NCBI RefSeq assembly: GCF_001428865.1
Contig: NZ_LMIV01000001.1
Span: forward strand, 429,776 to 493,775
Direction of reading: 5' to 3'
From: Sphingomonas sp. Root241
Lineage (GTDB): Bacteria; Pseudomonadota; Alphaproteobacteria; Sphingomonadales; Sphingomonadaceae
Length of the DNA: 64,000 bases
Part shown: piece by piece, positions 1 through 8,301 of the stretch
Layout: each line of letters starts with the position of its first letter
How positions within the stretch are numbered: the first letter of the stretch is position 1
Made by a program: the position numbers and the translations under genes
The notes under the pieces: model-generated
The model's database searches: none
What the model saw: the letters and a program-made list of their open reading frames with translations, nothing else
Told to the model about the DNA's origin: nothing

Positions 1-241
1 TGACATAGGCGTCGGGTCCGTGCGCAGTGAACAGACCGGTCGCGCCGTCGAGGTGCCGCGCGATTCCATTGCCGCGTGCGACGTGGAGCCCGAGCGTTGT
101 CTCGTCGAGCCACACCACCGGCACATGCGCGACGCGGGGACCATCGGGCGTGGCGGCGAACAGCGCGCCGAAGCCGAGCTGCGCCACGAAACCGCGCATC
201 GCCTCGCGGTCCTCCCAGCGGAAGGTCGGGTTGGGATGCAC
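1..241 (-). CDS. FMN-binding negative transcriptional regulator, PaiB-like (partial)
   Basis: Only the N-terminal 80 residues are in the window; the gene runs off the left edge. The reading frame starts at a GTG at 241, one base after the stop of the upstream pseudouridine synthase gene, so the two are probably co-transcribed. The visible part contains the phrases FRWEDREAM, LFAATPDGPRVAHVPVV and HVARGNGIARHLDG, which match the start of the PaiB/FMN-binding split-barrel family. Family members bind flavin; a regulatory role is known for Bacillus PaiB, but many relatives are simply uncharacterised flavoproteins. The identification rests on the N-terminal half only. Confidence 0.75.
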   Translation of the reverse strand, partial: MHPNPTFRWEDREAMRGFVAQLGFGALFAATPDGPRVAHVPVVWLDETTLGLHVARGNGIARHLDGATGLFTAHGPDAYV

Positions 242-242
242 G

Positions 243-1337
243 TCAGTCCTTCTGGCCGCGGCCGCGCCGCTCGCCTCGCCGTTCCTTGCGAACGCCCTTG
301 GCGTGCGCGCGGGCCTGGGCCTTTTTCTGCTCGCGGCTCATCGGTGGACGGTCGTCGAGCGCGTCGGTGTTGCCCAGCGCCAGGTCGAAGCCGAGCGTCT
401 TCATCGATTCGGCGAAATGCGAGGGCAGCTCGGCAGTGACGTCGATCTTGCCCTCGTCGGGATGATCGATGCGGATGCGCCGCGCGTGAAGGTGCATCTT
501 CCGGGAGATGCCGCCGCTCAGGAACGCCTCCTGCAGCCCGTATTTGCCGTCGCCGACGATCGGGTGGCCGATCGCCGCCATGTGGACGCGCAACTGGTGG
601 GTGCGGCCGGTGAGCGGCTGGAGCTCGACCCAGGCGGTGCGGTTGCCGGCCTGCTCGATCACGCGGTAGCGCGTGCGGCTGGGCGCGCCTTCCTTCATGT
701 CGACCTGCATCTTCTCGCCGCCGGTGCCCGGCTGCTTGCCGATCGGCAGCTCGATCAGCCCGTCCTCGATCTCGGGCACGCCCATGACGAGCGCCCAATA
801 GAGCTTCTTGGCGCTGCGCCCGGAGAAGTGCTTCGAGAAGAAGGCGGCGGCGCGCGAGGTGCGGGCGAGCAGCAGCGCGCCCGACGTGTCCTTGTCGAGC
901 CGGTGGACCAATTTGGGCCGTCCCTCGGCCTCGAACTGGAGTGCGTCGAGCAGGCCGTCGACGTGCTCGAAGGTCTTGGTGCCGCCCTGCGTCGCGAGGC
1001 CCGGCGGCTTGTTGAGCACGATCGCCTGCGCATCCTTGTGGATCACCATCTCGCGCGCGAACGCGATCTGGTCGTCGCTGAGCGGCGGGCGATCCGATTT
1101 GGGCTTGGCCGCGCTGGCCTTGACCGGCTCGGCCGGGGGCACGCGGATCATCTGGCCGGTGGCGACGCGATCGCTCGGGTCGGCGCGCGCGCCGTCGACG
1201 CGGAGCTGCCCGGTGCGCGCCCAGCGGGAGACGATGTTGAAGCTGGTGTCGGGCAGATGCCGCTTGAACCAGCGATCGAGCCGGATGCCGTCATCGTCGG
1301 CGGCGACGCGGAACTGGCGGACGTCGGTGCCGCTCAT
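243..1337 (-). CDS. RluA-family 23S rRNA pseudouridine synthase
   Basis: A 364-residue protein predicted to convert uridine to pseudouridine in 23S rRNA. An N-terminal S4-like RNA-binding segment (about residues 14-66) is followed by the RluA catalytic domain with the signature HRLDKDTSG at about 145-153; Asp148 is the catalytic aspartate. The tail is strongly basic (KKAQARAHAKGVRKERRGER) and probably binds RNA. I chose the ATG at 1337 because the S4 domain follows directly and because it overlaps the crcB stop as ATGA, a common sign of translational coupling; a longer frame upstream is only the antisense of crcB. It resembles RluC more than RluD, but which uridines it modifies cannot be read from the sequence. 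Confidence 0.9.
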   Translation of the reverse strand: MSGTDVRQFRVAADDDGIRLDRWFKRHLPDTSFNIVSRWARTGQLRVDGARADPSDRVATGQMIRVPPAEPVKASAAKPKSDRPPLSDDQIAFAREMVIHKDAQAIVLNKPPGLATQGGTKTFEHVDGLLDALQFEAEGRPKLVHRLDKDTSGALLLARTSRAAAFFSKHFSGRSAKKLYWALVMGVPEIEDGLIELPIGKQPGTGGEKMQVDMKEGAPSRTRYRVIEQAGNRTAWVELQPLTGRTHQLRVHMAAIGHPIVGDGKYGLQEAFLSGGISRKMHLHARRIRIDHPDEGKIDVTAELPSHFAESMKTLGFDLALGNTDALDDRPPMSREQKKAQARAHAKGVRKERRGERRGRGQKD

Positions 1338-1711
1338 GCCACTGCCCTCGCGAGTTGGAGGCCGATCGCCAACGCGACTACCGAGCCGATCACCGAGGCG
1401 AGGATATAGCCGAGGCCCATCGCCCAATCGCCGCGCTGAAGCATGTTCATCACGTCGAGCGAAAAGGCCGAAAAGGTCGTGAAGCCGCCGAGTGCGCCGA
1501 CGCCCAATAGCAGCCGCCATTGCTCGCCATTTTCGCCGAACCGCATCAGGCCGCCGGCGAGTAGGCCCATCAGCAGCCCGCCGATCAGGTTCACGGCCAG
1601 CGTGCCCCAGGGATAGTTCGGGCCGAACAGGCTGAGCGTCGCACGCCCGACGAGATGTCGGGCGCCGGCACCGAATGCGCCGCCGATCATGACGAGGAAA
1701 AGAGAAGGCAT
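1334..1711 (-). CDS. crcB: fluoride efflux protein CrcB
   Basis: A 125-residue integral membrane protein of the CrcB/Fluc family, which exports fluoride as a dual-topology dimer in the inner membrane. It shows the family phrases GGAFGAGARHL near the N-terminus and GGFTTFSAFSLD at about residue 76, and four hydrophobic segments, which is the normal size and layout. The ATG at 1711 gives the canonical N-terminus; the frame extends upstream but without family similarity. It overlaps the pseudouridine synthase gene by four bases. I see no fluoride (crcB-type) riboswitch in the 58 bases separating it from the lipoprotein gene. Confidence 0.92.
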   Translation of the reverse strand: MPSLFLVMIGGAFGAGARHLVGRATLSLFGPNYPWGTLAVNLIGGLLMGLLAGGLMRFGENGEQWRLLLGVGALGGFTTFSAFSLDVMNMLQRGDWAMGLGYILASVIGSVVALAIGLQLARAVA

Positions 1712-1769
1712 GGAGCGCCGGTAGCGCGGAATGGCCGCGAGGGGAACCGCGCTGTTCGCGCGCGGCGCT

Positions 1770-2504
1770 TCAGGCCCCGTTATTGGCGACCAGATCCACG
1801 TCGGTGCCGCCGTCCCTGCGCGCGGTGAGGAACAGCACATAGGCGCCGTCGTCGCGGGCGCGCGTGCCGCCGAGGATGTGCTGGGCGCCGTCGACCTGAT
1901 GCTCGGCGCTGTACCCGGCGCGGACGGCCTTGGTGTAATACCAGTCGAGCAACGTCTGCATCGGCTGCGCGGCGGAAAAGCTGACGACGCGCAATGCGCA
2001 ATTGCCCTGTGCGCCCGCAGCCTCGGTCACGCGTGCCTGCGGATAGAGCGGCAGATCGGCCGGAAGCCGCTGCGCCCAGCTCGCCGAATATTGGAGCGAA
2101 CCCGCGCAGCCCCGCGTCCGCGCATTCTTCTGGCGCGCGGCGATCCCGGCGAGCGTCACCGATTCGCGCGCCGCGGCGCATTGGGGGCAATCCTTGCCGC
2201 TGACCGGCGGGGGCGTCTTGAGCAAGCCGGCGGTGTCAATCTTGGTGCCGTTGGCGGCGACTGCGTCGTCGGGAACGCCGCCCGAATAAGGCTGGCTGGG
2301 CGGGCGCACCGCATCGCCGTTCGCCTGACCGCCAAGCTGCGGGTCGACCATGATCTGGTCCTGCAGCGCGCCGGTGAGCGCCGGATCGGCGGCATTGCCG
2401 AGCTCGGCATCGCTCAGCGTGTTGTTGGCCATGTCCGCGCCACCGCAGCCGGCAAGTGCCAGCGGCAGGAAGACGAACAGGATGAAACCGATGGTGCGGA
2501 ACAT
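1770..2504 (-). CDS. putative lipoprotein of unknown function
   Basis: A 244-residue predicted lipoprotein. The N-terminus is a hydrophobic signal ending in the lipobox LALAGC, so the mature protein begins at Cys19. A low-complexity Asp/Pro/Gly-rich segment follows, containing a CPQC pair; the C-terminal 120 residues look folded, with LLDWYYTKAVRAGYSAEH and a final beta-rich part ending TDVDLVANNGA. I preferred the ATG at 2504 over the more upstream one at 2537 because it places the signal peptide at the start and has GGAG about 12 bases ahead. I do not recognise a named family. It lies just upstream of crcB on the same strand. Confidence 0.75.
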   Translation of the reverse strand: MFRTIGFILFVFLPLALAGCGGADMANNTLSDAELGNAADPALTGALQDQIMVDPQLGGQANGDAVRPPSQPYSGGVPDDAVAANGTKIDTAGLLKTPPPVSGKDCPQCAAARESVTLAGIAARQKNARTRGCAGSLQYSASWAQRLPADLPLYPQARVTEAAGAQGNCALRVVSFSAAQPMQTLLDWYYTKAVRAGYSAEHQVDGAQHILGGTRARDDGAYVLFLTARRDGGTDVDLVANNGA

Positions 2505-2623
2505 TGCGAAAAGGCGCTCCTTTGGGCATCCCCTCATGCCGCAGCAAGGTTAAGGAACTCTTGGGGAGGGCGCCTCACGCGACTTAGCTTGCCAACACAC
2601 CGCGCCGCCCCCATGTTTGCTTT

Positions 2624-2851
2624 ATGCTGAACCTCATCTCCATCCTGATCGGCCTGGTCGCGATACCGTTCGCGCTGGTCGGCGTGATTCCATTCCCGCT
2701 GGTGCCGATGCTCAACTGGATTGCCTTTCCCGTGGCGCTCGTCGGCGCGGTGATCGGCATGCTCTCCAGTCGCACCTCGGGCCGCAACCTCAATTTGCTG
2801 GTCATGCTGGTCAGCGGCTTGCGGCTCTTCCTCACCGGCGGGCTGATCTAA
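2624..2851 (+). CDS. small two-helix membrane protein
   Basis: A 75-residue hydrophobic protein with two long nonpolar stretches (about residues 4-27 and 30-48) and a short basic loop (SSRTSGRN) before a third weaker one. It is divergent from the lipoprotein gene and has no obvious partner. Third codon positions are strongly G/C, as expected for a real gene in this genome, whereas the opposite-strand frame lacks protein-like composition. No function is assigned. Confidence 0.65.
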   Translation: MLNLISILIGLVAIPFALVGVIPFPLVPMLNWIAFPVALVGAVIGMLSSRTSGRNLNLLVMLVSGLRLFLTGGLI

Positions 2852-2887
2852 AAGCGGAGAGTTTGCGCGGCTGTCCGCTTCGCTCCA

Positions 2888-3325
2888 CTAGCGGACGTCC
2901 TTCCAGCTTCCGAGGTTTTGGCGCTTGAGCGACGCGATCGACGGCTGGCCGAGCGGGTATGGCTGGTTGCCAAAGAGGCGAGCGACAAACAGGCGCTCTC
3001 CGACGCGCTGGAAATACAGAAAGCATGGATCGGGAAGAGGTATCGGAATCAGGCGCGGCGGAGTGCCCTTGATGCTCGCCTCTACGCGGAGGAGCCCCGG
3101 TAGCGGTTCCTTTGTGTCATTGAGCATCCGCGCTCCAGGTGATCTGATCACGGTAACTTCAGCAATATAGCTTGCGTCCGTGAATATGCGTCGCGCTGCC
3201 CGGTCTACCTCTGCCTGAGGAACCGCCTTGCGAGTCGCAACCGGTGCCGGCGTGCAGGCCTGCGCATCCCAAGCACACAGCGTCATGGCTGACGCGATCA
3301 TCAACGCACTCAGATATCGTCGCAT
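2888..3325 (-). CDS. secreted hypothetical protein
   Basis: A 145-residue protein beginning with a classic Sec signal (MRRYLSALMIASAMTLCAWDAQA), so it is probably periplasmic. The mature part has several cysteines and the phrases YIAEVTVIRSP and LLRVEASIKGTPP, resembling proteins that carry a short beta-sandwich after the signal, but I cannot name a family. The start at 3325 is supported by AGGAAG at a suitable distance. The base composition is slightly less GC-rich than the flanking genes. A much longer in-frame extension upstream lacks signal and protein character and was discarded. Confidence 0.65.
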   Translation of the reverse strand: MRRYLSALMIASAMTLCAWDAQACTPAPVATRKAVPQAEVDRAARRIFTDASYIAEVTVIRSPGARMLNDTKEPLPGLLRVEASIKGTPPRLIPIPLPDPCFLYFQRVGERLFVARLFGNQPYPLGQPSIASLKRQNLGSWKDVR

Positions 3326-3423
3326 GAGAAAGCTTCCTGCCAACGCCGATGCAGATAGTGGCCGTGCAACCTTAACGATCGCTTTCCACCTAGCGGCCGT
3401 TCCGCGATAGAAGCCCGCCAACG

Positions 3424-3454
3424 AAAAGGGCCCGACGCCGAAGCGCCGGGCCCT
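3424..3454 (-). terminator. intrinsic terminator with UUCG loop
   Basis: On the minus strand a 12-base stem (AGGGCCCGGCGC with GCGUCGGGCCCU, one G-U pair) closed by a UUCG tetraloop is followed by UUUUCGUU. It lies about 24 bases after the stop of the glycine-zipper gene and would end its transcript. Confidence 0.85.
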
Positions 3455-3477
3455 CTCTTGCCTGCGTGGCAAAGACC

Positions 3478-4029
3478 TTAGCGGCAGCGGACCTGGCCGC
3501 GATCGACCGATGAGCCGAGCGCCGCACCGGCAGCCGCGCCGAGCAGGGTGCCGAGCGTGGCATTGCGGCCGTTCGAGAGCGCGTTGCCGAGGAAACCACC
3601 GGCGACGCCACCGACGATCAGGCCGGTCGTGCCGTCCGAGCGGCGGCAATAATAGCGGCCGTCGTTACCGCGATAGATCCGGTCGTTCCGGCTCAGGCGG
3701 CGCTCCTGATAATAGCGGCCATCGCGATAATATTGATCGGCATAATAAGCGTTCGTGCCGCGGGGCAGGCGGTTGTAATCATAGTTCCGATACTGGCGCC
3801 AATCGCGGCTGTCGCGGCGATATTCGCGCTGGGCCTGCCGCATGTCGCGGCGGCATTCGCGCATTTCGCGCTCATATTCGCGGCGATTGTCGGCACGGCG
3901 CAGCTCGCGGTTGCAGTCACGCTGCGCCTCGCGCACGTTTTCGCGATATTCCTGGCGGGGCGTCTGGGCCATCGCCGGCAGTGCCGGGATGGCCACGGCG
4001 GCAATGGCCGCGGCAAAGAGGATACGCAT
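3478..4029 (-). CDS. glycine-zipper 2TM-domain surface protein
   Basis: A 183-residue exported protein. A signal peptide ends at AMAQ (about residue 22). The central part is very rich in Arg, Tyr, Asp and Glu (repeated RREYEREMREC- and YRRDSRDWRQYRNYDY-like runs), and the C-terminus carries a glycine-zipper: GLIVGGVAGGFLGNALS and LGTLLGAAAGAALGSS, typical of small outer-membrane-associated glycine-zipper 2TM proteins. The start at 4029 has AGGAG seven bases ahead. Its own strong terminator lies downstream, so it is likely monocistronic. The role is probably structural in the cell envelope. Confidence 0.8.
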   Translation of the reverse strand: MRILFAAAIAAVAIPALPAMAQTPRQEYRENVREAQRDCNRELRRADNRREYEREMRECRRDMRQAQREYRRDSRDWRQYRNYDYNRLPRGTNAYYADQYYRDGRYYQERRLSRNDRIYRGNDGRYYCRRSDGTTGLIVGGVAGGFLGNALSNGRNATLGTLLGAAAGAALGSSVDRGQVRCR

Positions 4030-4141
4030 GGATCATCTCCTGTTTTCTTATTATTGAAGGTGACGATCCAACGTACCGGCGCATCGCCGGGTTGCGTGAA
4101 CGCGAAACTACGTTCCGTTCATCCGCGGGCCATGTCCGCGT

Positions 4142-4966
4142 TCAAATCCGCGCGGCACCCGGATAAGCGAAGAGCAGGTCGCTGCCTGCCTCGGCGTGGA
4201 GTTCGCACGCCCCTTCCAAGGTCAGGCACTCGCCGGCCCGGAATGCGACTCCGTCGACCACGCCTTCGCCCGCGAGCGGGATCAGCCAGCCGGTAACGCC
4301 TTCGGGCAGCGTGAAGCTGCGCCGTCCGCCTTCCCAGCGCTCGAGCACGAATTTGGGCCCCTCGACCAGGATCTCGCGGTCGTCCGCCACCTTGCCCGGC
4401 ATCGGATGTGGCACATAAGGCACCGGGTCCGACACGGCGACTCCGTCCTCGAGATGCAGCTCGCGCGGGCGGCCGTAATCGTAGAGCCGATAGGTCGTCT
4501 CGCTGTTCTGCTGCACTTCGACCAAAGTGATTCCGGCGCCGATCGCATGGATCGTCCCCGAGCCGGAATAGAAGAAGTCGCCCGCCTTTACCGGCTTCCA
4601 GTCGAGCAGATACTCGATCGATCCGTCGAGCGCCGCGGCGCGCAGCGTCTCGCGGTCGATCGGCTCCTTCGTCCCCAGCGCAATCGTCGAATCGGGTTCG
4701 GCGTCGAGGATTACCCAGCATTCGTCCTTGCCGCGCGGCAGGCCTTTCGCTTGCGCCTGTTCGTCGTTCGGGTGGACCTGCACCGACAATTTCTCGCTGG
4801 TGAAGAGATATTTGATCAGCAGATCGGGAGCGGCATTGCCCGGCGTCTGGAACCAGATCTCGCCCACTGGATCCTGGTCGGGTGCCGGATCGGCGAAACC
4901 CGGCCACAAAGTGTGGCGTCCCCAGGGCTTTTCAACACGGTGCGTGGCGAGAAGCGTCGCAGTCAC
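4142..4966 (-). CDS. class I mannose-6-phosphate isomerase
   Basis: A 274-residue type I phosphomannose isomerase, a cupin-fold zinc enzyme interconverting fructose-6-phosphate and mannose-6-phosphate, feeding GDP-mannose and exopolysaccharide synthesis. The zinc-site phrases are present: LSVQVHPNDEQA (Gln and His), the following Glu in KDECW, and GTIHAIGAG (His). It also has KPWGRH at the N-terminus and YRLYDYGRPRELH near residue 170. The length matches the short bacterial ManA form. The start codon is GTG at 4966, preceded by GGGAGGG seven bases upstream; no better ATG exists. It is divergent from bamD. Confidence 0.88.
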   Translation of the reverse strand: MTATLLATHRVEKPWGRHTLWPGFADPAPDQDPVGEIWFQTPGNAAPDLLIKYLFTSEKLSVQVHPNDEQAQAKGLPRGKDECWVILDAEPDSTIALGTKEPIDRETLRAAALDGSIEYLLDWKPVKAGDFFYSGSGTIHAIGAGITLVEVQQNSETTYRLYDYGRPRELHLEDGVAVSDPVPYVPHPMPGKVADDREILVEGPKFVLERWEGGRRSFTLPEGVTGWLIPLAGEGVVDGVAFRAGECLTLEGACELHAEAGSDLLFAYPGAARI

Positions 4967-5134
4967 TCAATTTCCCTCCCGATACTCGGATGCGCAATGA
5001 CCAGCGCAACGCGCCCATGCAGGAGAAGGTCCCGCGAAAAAAGCGCCCGCCGCACCGGCCGTCGCGGCCTATGACACAATCGCGCCGCGAAAAGGATTGT
5101 TTGACGCCACTACGCTCGGCTAAGACCCCCTCAT

Positions 5135-5944
5135 ATGCGTATTCCCCTTGCTCGCGCGCTCGCGCTCGCCCTCGTTCCGGTGCTTGCCTTCTCGGTCGCA
5201 GGCTGCGCCAAGCGCGGCGTGAAGACTGACCTTCCCTATGTCGCGCGCGACGTGGGAACGCTCTATTCGGCGGGCAAGCAGCGGCTCGACCAGCGCCAGT
5301 ACAAGCTTGCCGCAGCATTGTTCGACGAAGTCGAGCGCCAGCATCCCTATTCGGTCTGGGCGCGCCGCGCGCAGCTGATGGGCGCGTTCAGCTATTATCT
5401 GAACCAGGATTATTCCGAGGCGATCGCCTCGGCGCAGCGCTTCCTCGCGGTCCATCCGGGCAATCGCGATGCGCCTTATGCTTATTATCTGATCGGCCTC
5501 AGCTATTACGAGCAGATCGCCGACGTCACGCGCGACCAGAAGATCACGCAGCAGGCGCTCGATTCGCTGGGCGAGCTGACCCGCCGCTATCCAAACACCC
5601 GCTATGCCGCCGATGCGCGCCTCAAGATGGATCTCGTCCGCGACCATCTTGCGGGCAAGGAAATGGAGATCGGCCGCTTCTACGAAGGCCGCGGTCAATG
5701 GCTCGCCGCGACGACGCGCTTCCGCACCGTCGTCGACAATTACCAGATGACCACACACGTGCCCGAGGCGCTGCTGCGGCTGACCGAGGCCTATCTGGCG
5801 CTCGGCGTGCCGATGGAAGCGCAGAAGGCCGCCGCGGTGCTCGGCGCAAATTATCCCGGCACCGACTGGTACAAGCGCGCGTATGACCTGATGCAGAAGA
5901 ATCAGGACAAGCTCGCCAAGGCGCAGAACCCCGCCGCGAGCTGA
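5135..5944 (+). CDS. bamD: outer membrane protein assembly factor BamD
   Basis: A 269-residue lipoprotein of the BAM complex, which inserts beta-barrel proteins in the outer membrane. The signal ends in the lipobox SVAGC with Cys24 as the lipidated residue. Five TPR-like repeats follow, with typical phrases YSAGKQRLDQRQYKLAAALF, EVERQHPYSVWARRAQLM and AYYLIGLSYYEQI. Size and domain layout match BamD/YfiO. recN starts 51 bases downstream on the same strand, the order usual in this group. Confidence 0.95.
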   Translation: MRIPLARALALALVPVLAFSVAGCAKRGVKTDLPYVARDVGTLYSAGKQRLDQRQYKLAAALFDEVERQHPYSVWARRAQLMGAFSYYLNQDYSEAIASAQRFLAVHPGNRDAPYAYYLIGLSYYEQIADVTRDQKITQQALDSLGELTRRYPNTRYAADARLKMDLVRDHLAGKEMEIGRFYEGRGQWLAATTRFRTVVDNYQMTTHVPEALLRLTEAYLALGVPMEAQKAAAVLGANYPGTDWYKRAYDLMQKNQDKLAKAQNPAAS

Positions 5945-5995
5945 TGCCCGGGGCGGCTTCCGTTCTTCCTCCGTTCCTGCAATAAGGCGCCGCGC

Positions 5996-7657
5996 ATGTT
6001 GACGGCGCTCTCCATCCGCGATGTCGTCCTGATCGAGGCGCTGGACCTTGAGTTCGGCACCGGCCTCGGCGTGCTGACCGGCGAGACCGGCGCGGGCAAG
6101 TCGATCCTGCTCGATGCGCTGGGCCTTGCGCTCGGCGCGCGCGGCGAGAGCGGGCTGGTGCGCCAAGGGGCCGCGCAGGCCGCAGTCACCGCCAGCTTCG
6201 AGACTCCGCCGCCGGGCGGCGCGATCGCCAACGTGATGGCGCAGAACGGGCTCGACCTCGAACCCGGCGAGCCCTTGCTCGTCCGCCGCATCGTCAAGTC
6301 GGACGGCGGCAGCCGCGCCTTTATCAACGATCAGCCCGCCTCTGCCGGCCTGCTCCGCGAGCTCGCGCCGCATCTGGTCGAGATTCACGGCCAGCACGAC
6401 GATCGCGGACTGCTCAACCCGCGCGGCCATCGTGCTCTGCTCGACAGTTTCGGGCGGCTCGATATCGGTCCCGTCGCCGTGGCGCATCGCGCGTGGCGCG
6501 AGGCCGAGGATGCGCTCGCGGTAGCCCGTGCCGAGCAGGACGTGGCCGAGCGCGACCGCGAATGGCTCGATCACGCCGTCACCGAACTCCGCGCGCTCGC
6601 ACCCGAAGCGGGCGAGGAAGAGCGCCTCGCCGAGCGCCGCGCCACGATGCAGCGCGGCGAGAAGGTTGCCGACGAGCTTCAGACGATCGCGCAATTGCTC
6701 GAAGGATCGGAAGGCGGGCTCAGCCAGCTCCGCCAGGCCGCGCGCGTGCTCGAGCGGATCGCCGACAGCCATGACGCGCTTGCCGAGGCGCTCGCCGCGA
6801 TCGATCGTGCGATCACCGAGGGTGCCGAGGCGCAGGACCGGATCGATTTCGCCGCCGAGGCGCTGGCCTTCGATCCCGCCGCGCTCGAGGCCGACGAGAC
6901 GCGGCTGTTCGAGCTGCGCGGCGTCGCGCGCAAGCATCGCGTCCAGCCCGACGATCTTCCCGCGTTGCTGGAGGAATTGTCCGCCCGGCTAGATCGTGTC
7001 GAGAGTGGCGGTGCCGGCATTGCCCGGCTCGCGCTCGCCGTGGAGGAAACCCACCGCGCCTATCGCGAGGCCGGGCGCGCACTGTCCGCCGCGCGCGCCG
7101 GGGCGGCCGCGCGGCTCGATATCGCGGTTGAGGCCGAGCTCAAGCCGTTGAAGCTCGACGCCGCGCGCTTCCGCACCGTGGTCGAGCAAATCGACGAGGG
7201 GCAATGGTCGGCCGCGGGCATGGACCGGGTCGAATTCGAGGTCTCGACCAACCCGGGGGCGCCCTTCGCGCCGCTGATCAAGATCGCCAGCGGCGGCGAG
7301 CTTTCGCGCTTTATCCTCGCCTTGAAGGTCGCACTTGCCGAAGAGGGCGGCGCGGCGACACTGATCTTCGACGAGATCGATCGCGGCGTCGGCGGCGCGG
7401 TGGCCAGTGCGATCGGCGAGCGGCTCGCGCGGCTGTCGTCGAGCGCGCAGGTGCTCGTCGTGACGCACAGTCCGCAAGTGGCGGCGCGGGGCGCGCAGCA
7501 TCTGCTGATCGCCAAGAGCCATGACGGCTTCGTCACTCGGACCGGCGTCACCCCGCTCGACGCCGCACAGCGCCGCGAGGAGATCGCCCGCATGCTCTCC
7601 GGCGCCGAGATCACCCCGGAAGCACGCGCCCAGGCGGAGCGCCTGCTCGCCGCCTGA
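5996..7657 (+). CDS. recN: DNA repair protein RecN
   Basis: A 553-residue SMC-like ATPase acting in double-strand-break repair by holding DNA ends together. The Walker A motif GETGAGKS is at 29-36; the central half is a long coiled coil rich in Ala, Glu and Arg (about 150-370); the C-terminal lobe has the ABC signature-type SGGELSRFILALK and the Walker B region IFDEIDRGVGG followed by VLVVTHSPQVAARG. The length is normal for RecN. It follows bamD closely. Confidence 0.96.
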   Translation: MLTALSIRDVVLIEALDLEFGTGLGVLTGETGAGKSILLDALGLALGARGESGLVRQGAAQAAVTASFETPPPGGAIANVMAQNGLDLEPGEPLLVRRIVKSDGGSRAFINDQPASAGLLRELAPHLVEIHGQHDDRGLLNPRGHRALLDSFGRLDIGPVAVAHRAWREAEDALAVARAEQDVAERDREWLDHAVTELRALAPEAGEEERLAERRATMQRGEKVADELQTIAQLLEGSEGGLSQLRQAARVLERIADSHDALAEALAAIDRAITEGAEAQDRIDFAAEALAFDPAALEADETRLFELRGVARKHRVQPDDLPALLEELSARLDRVESGGAGIARLALAVEETHRAYREAGRALSAARAGAAARLDIAVEAELKPLKLDAARFRTVVEQIDEGQWSAAGMDRVEFEVSTNPGAPFAPLIKIASGGELSRFILALKVALAEEGGAATLIFDEIDRGVGGAVASAIGERLARLSSSAQVLVVTHSPQVAARGAQHLLIAKSHDGFVTRTGVTPLDAAQRREEIARMLSGAEITPEARAQAERLLAA

Positions 7658-7797
7658 ACAAGGCGAACCTGAACGCTCCTTTCGCAGCTGCGACAAATCG
7701 CGACACAAAATGCGGGGCCATGGGACACTCCCGCGACACGGGCGCTTCATAACGCCTTTCGACCGCAGCCGCGGTCCAGTTGCAAAAGGAGAGTAAC

Positions 7798-8163
7798 ATG
7801 AAGAAGTTCTCGCTCGTTCTTGCCGGCCTCGGCATTGCCGCCGCGGCTGTCCCCGCCGCCGCCATCGCAGCCCCCGCGCCGCATTTCGCGAGCTATCAGG
7901 GCGGCTGGCAGAACATCAATGCGCGCCAGGCGAAGCTCGAGGCCCGCATCAACCAGGGCATCCGCTCGGGTTCGCTCACCCGCGCCGAAGCCGTTCGGCT
8001 CCGTGCGCAGTTCCGCGACCTCAGCCGCCTCGAGGCACGCTATCGTGCGAGCCGCCCCGGCCTGACGCTTGCCGAACGCCGCGATCTCGATCGCCGCTTC
8101 GATGCGCTCTCGGCGCGGATCCGCTTCGAGAAGCATGATCGCCAGGGATATCACGGCCGATAA
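7798..8163 (+). CDS. small exported helical protein
   Basis: A 121-residue protein with a signal peptide (MKKFSLVLAGLGIAAAAVPAAAIAA) and a mature part that is a predicted helical hairpin with regular Arg and Leu: LEARINQGIRSGSLTRAEAVRL and LTLAERRDLDRRFDALSARI. Such proteins are common in sphingomonads and are usually annotated as hypothetical. The ATG at 7798 has AAAAGGAGAG directly upstream. It appears monocistronic and is followed by a stem-loop. Confidence 0.75.
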   Translation: MKKFSLVLAGLGIAAAAVPAAAIAAPAPHFASYQGGWQNINARQAKLEARINQGIRSGSLTRAEAVRLRAQFRDLSRLEARYRASRPGLTLAERRDLDRRFDALSARIRFEKHDRQGYHGR

Positions 8164-8186
8164 GCGGCCTTGGCCGAAAGACCATG

Positions 8187-8220
8187 ACGGGCTCCGCCAG
8201 CGACGGTGGGGCCCGTTCTA
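8187..8220 (+). terminator. probable terminator hairpin
   Basis: A 12-base stem (ACGGGCTCCGCC with GGTGGGGCCCGT, two wobble pairs) with a six-base loop lies 24 bases after the small exported protein gene. The downstream T-run is weak (TTCTA), so termination may be partial. Confidence 0.45.
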
Positions 8221-8301
8221 CATCGGCCATGCTCCCCGTGCATTCGCTCCCGAAGGAAAATTAGGGCAGCAATTCAGACGCATTCCCTGTACAAGGTCGC
8301 C

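Noticed and set aside
27-1409. Long plus-strand ORF of 460 codons over the start of the window
   Set aside because: It is the antisense of the pseudouridine synthase and PaiB-like genes; composition is rich in Arg/Ala/Gly/Leu with no family motif.
1712-1769. Fluoride riboswitch before crcB
   Set aside because: Too short a gap and no GGNGAUGG-type conserved blocks.
5120-6937. 605-codon minus-strand ORF over bamD-recN
   Set aside because: Shadow of two well-supported genes; no signal, start context or motif.
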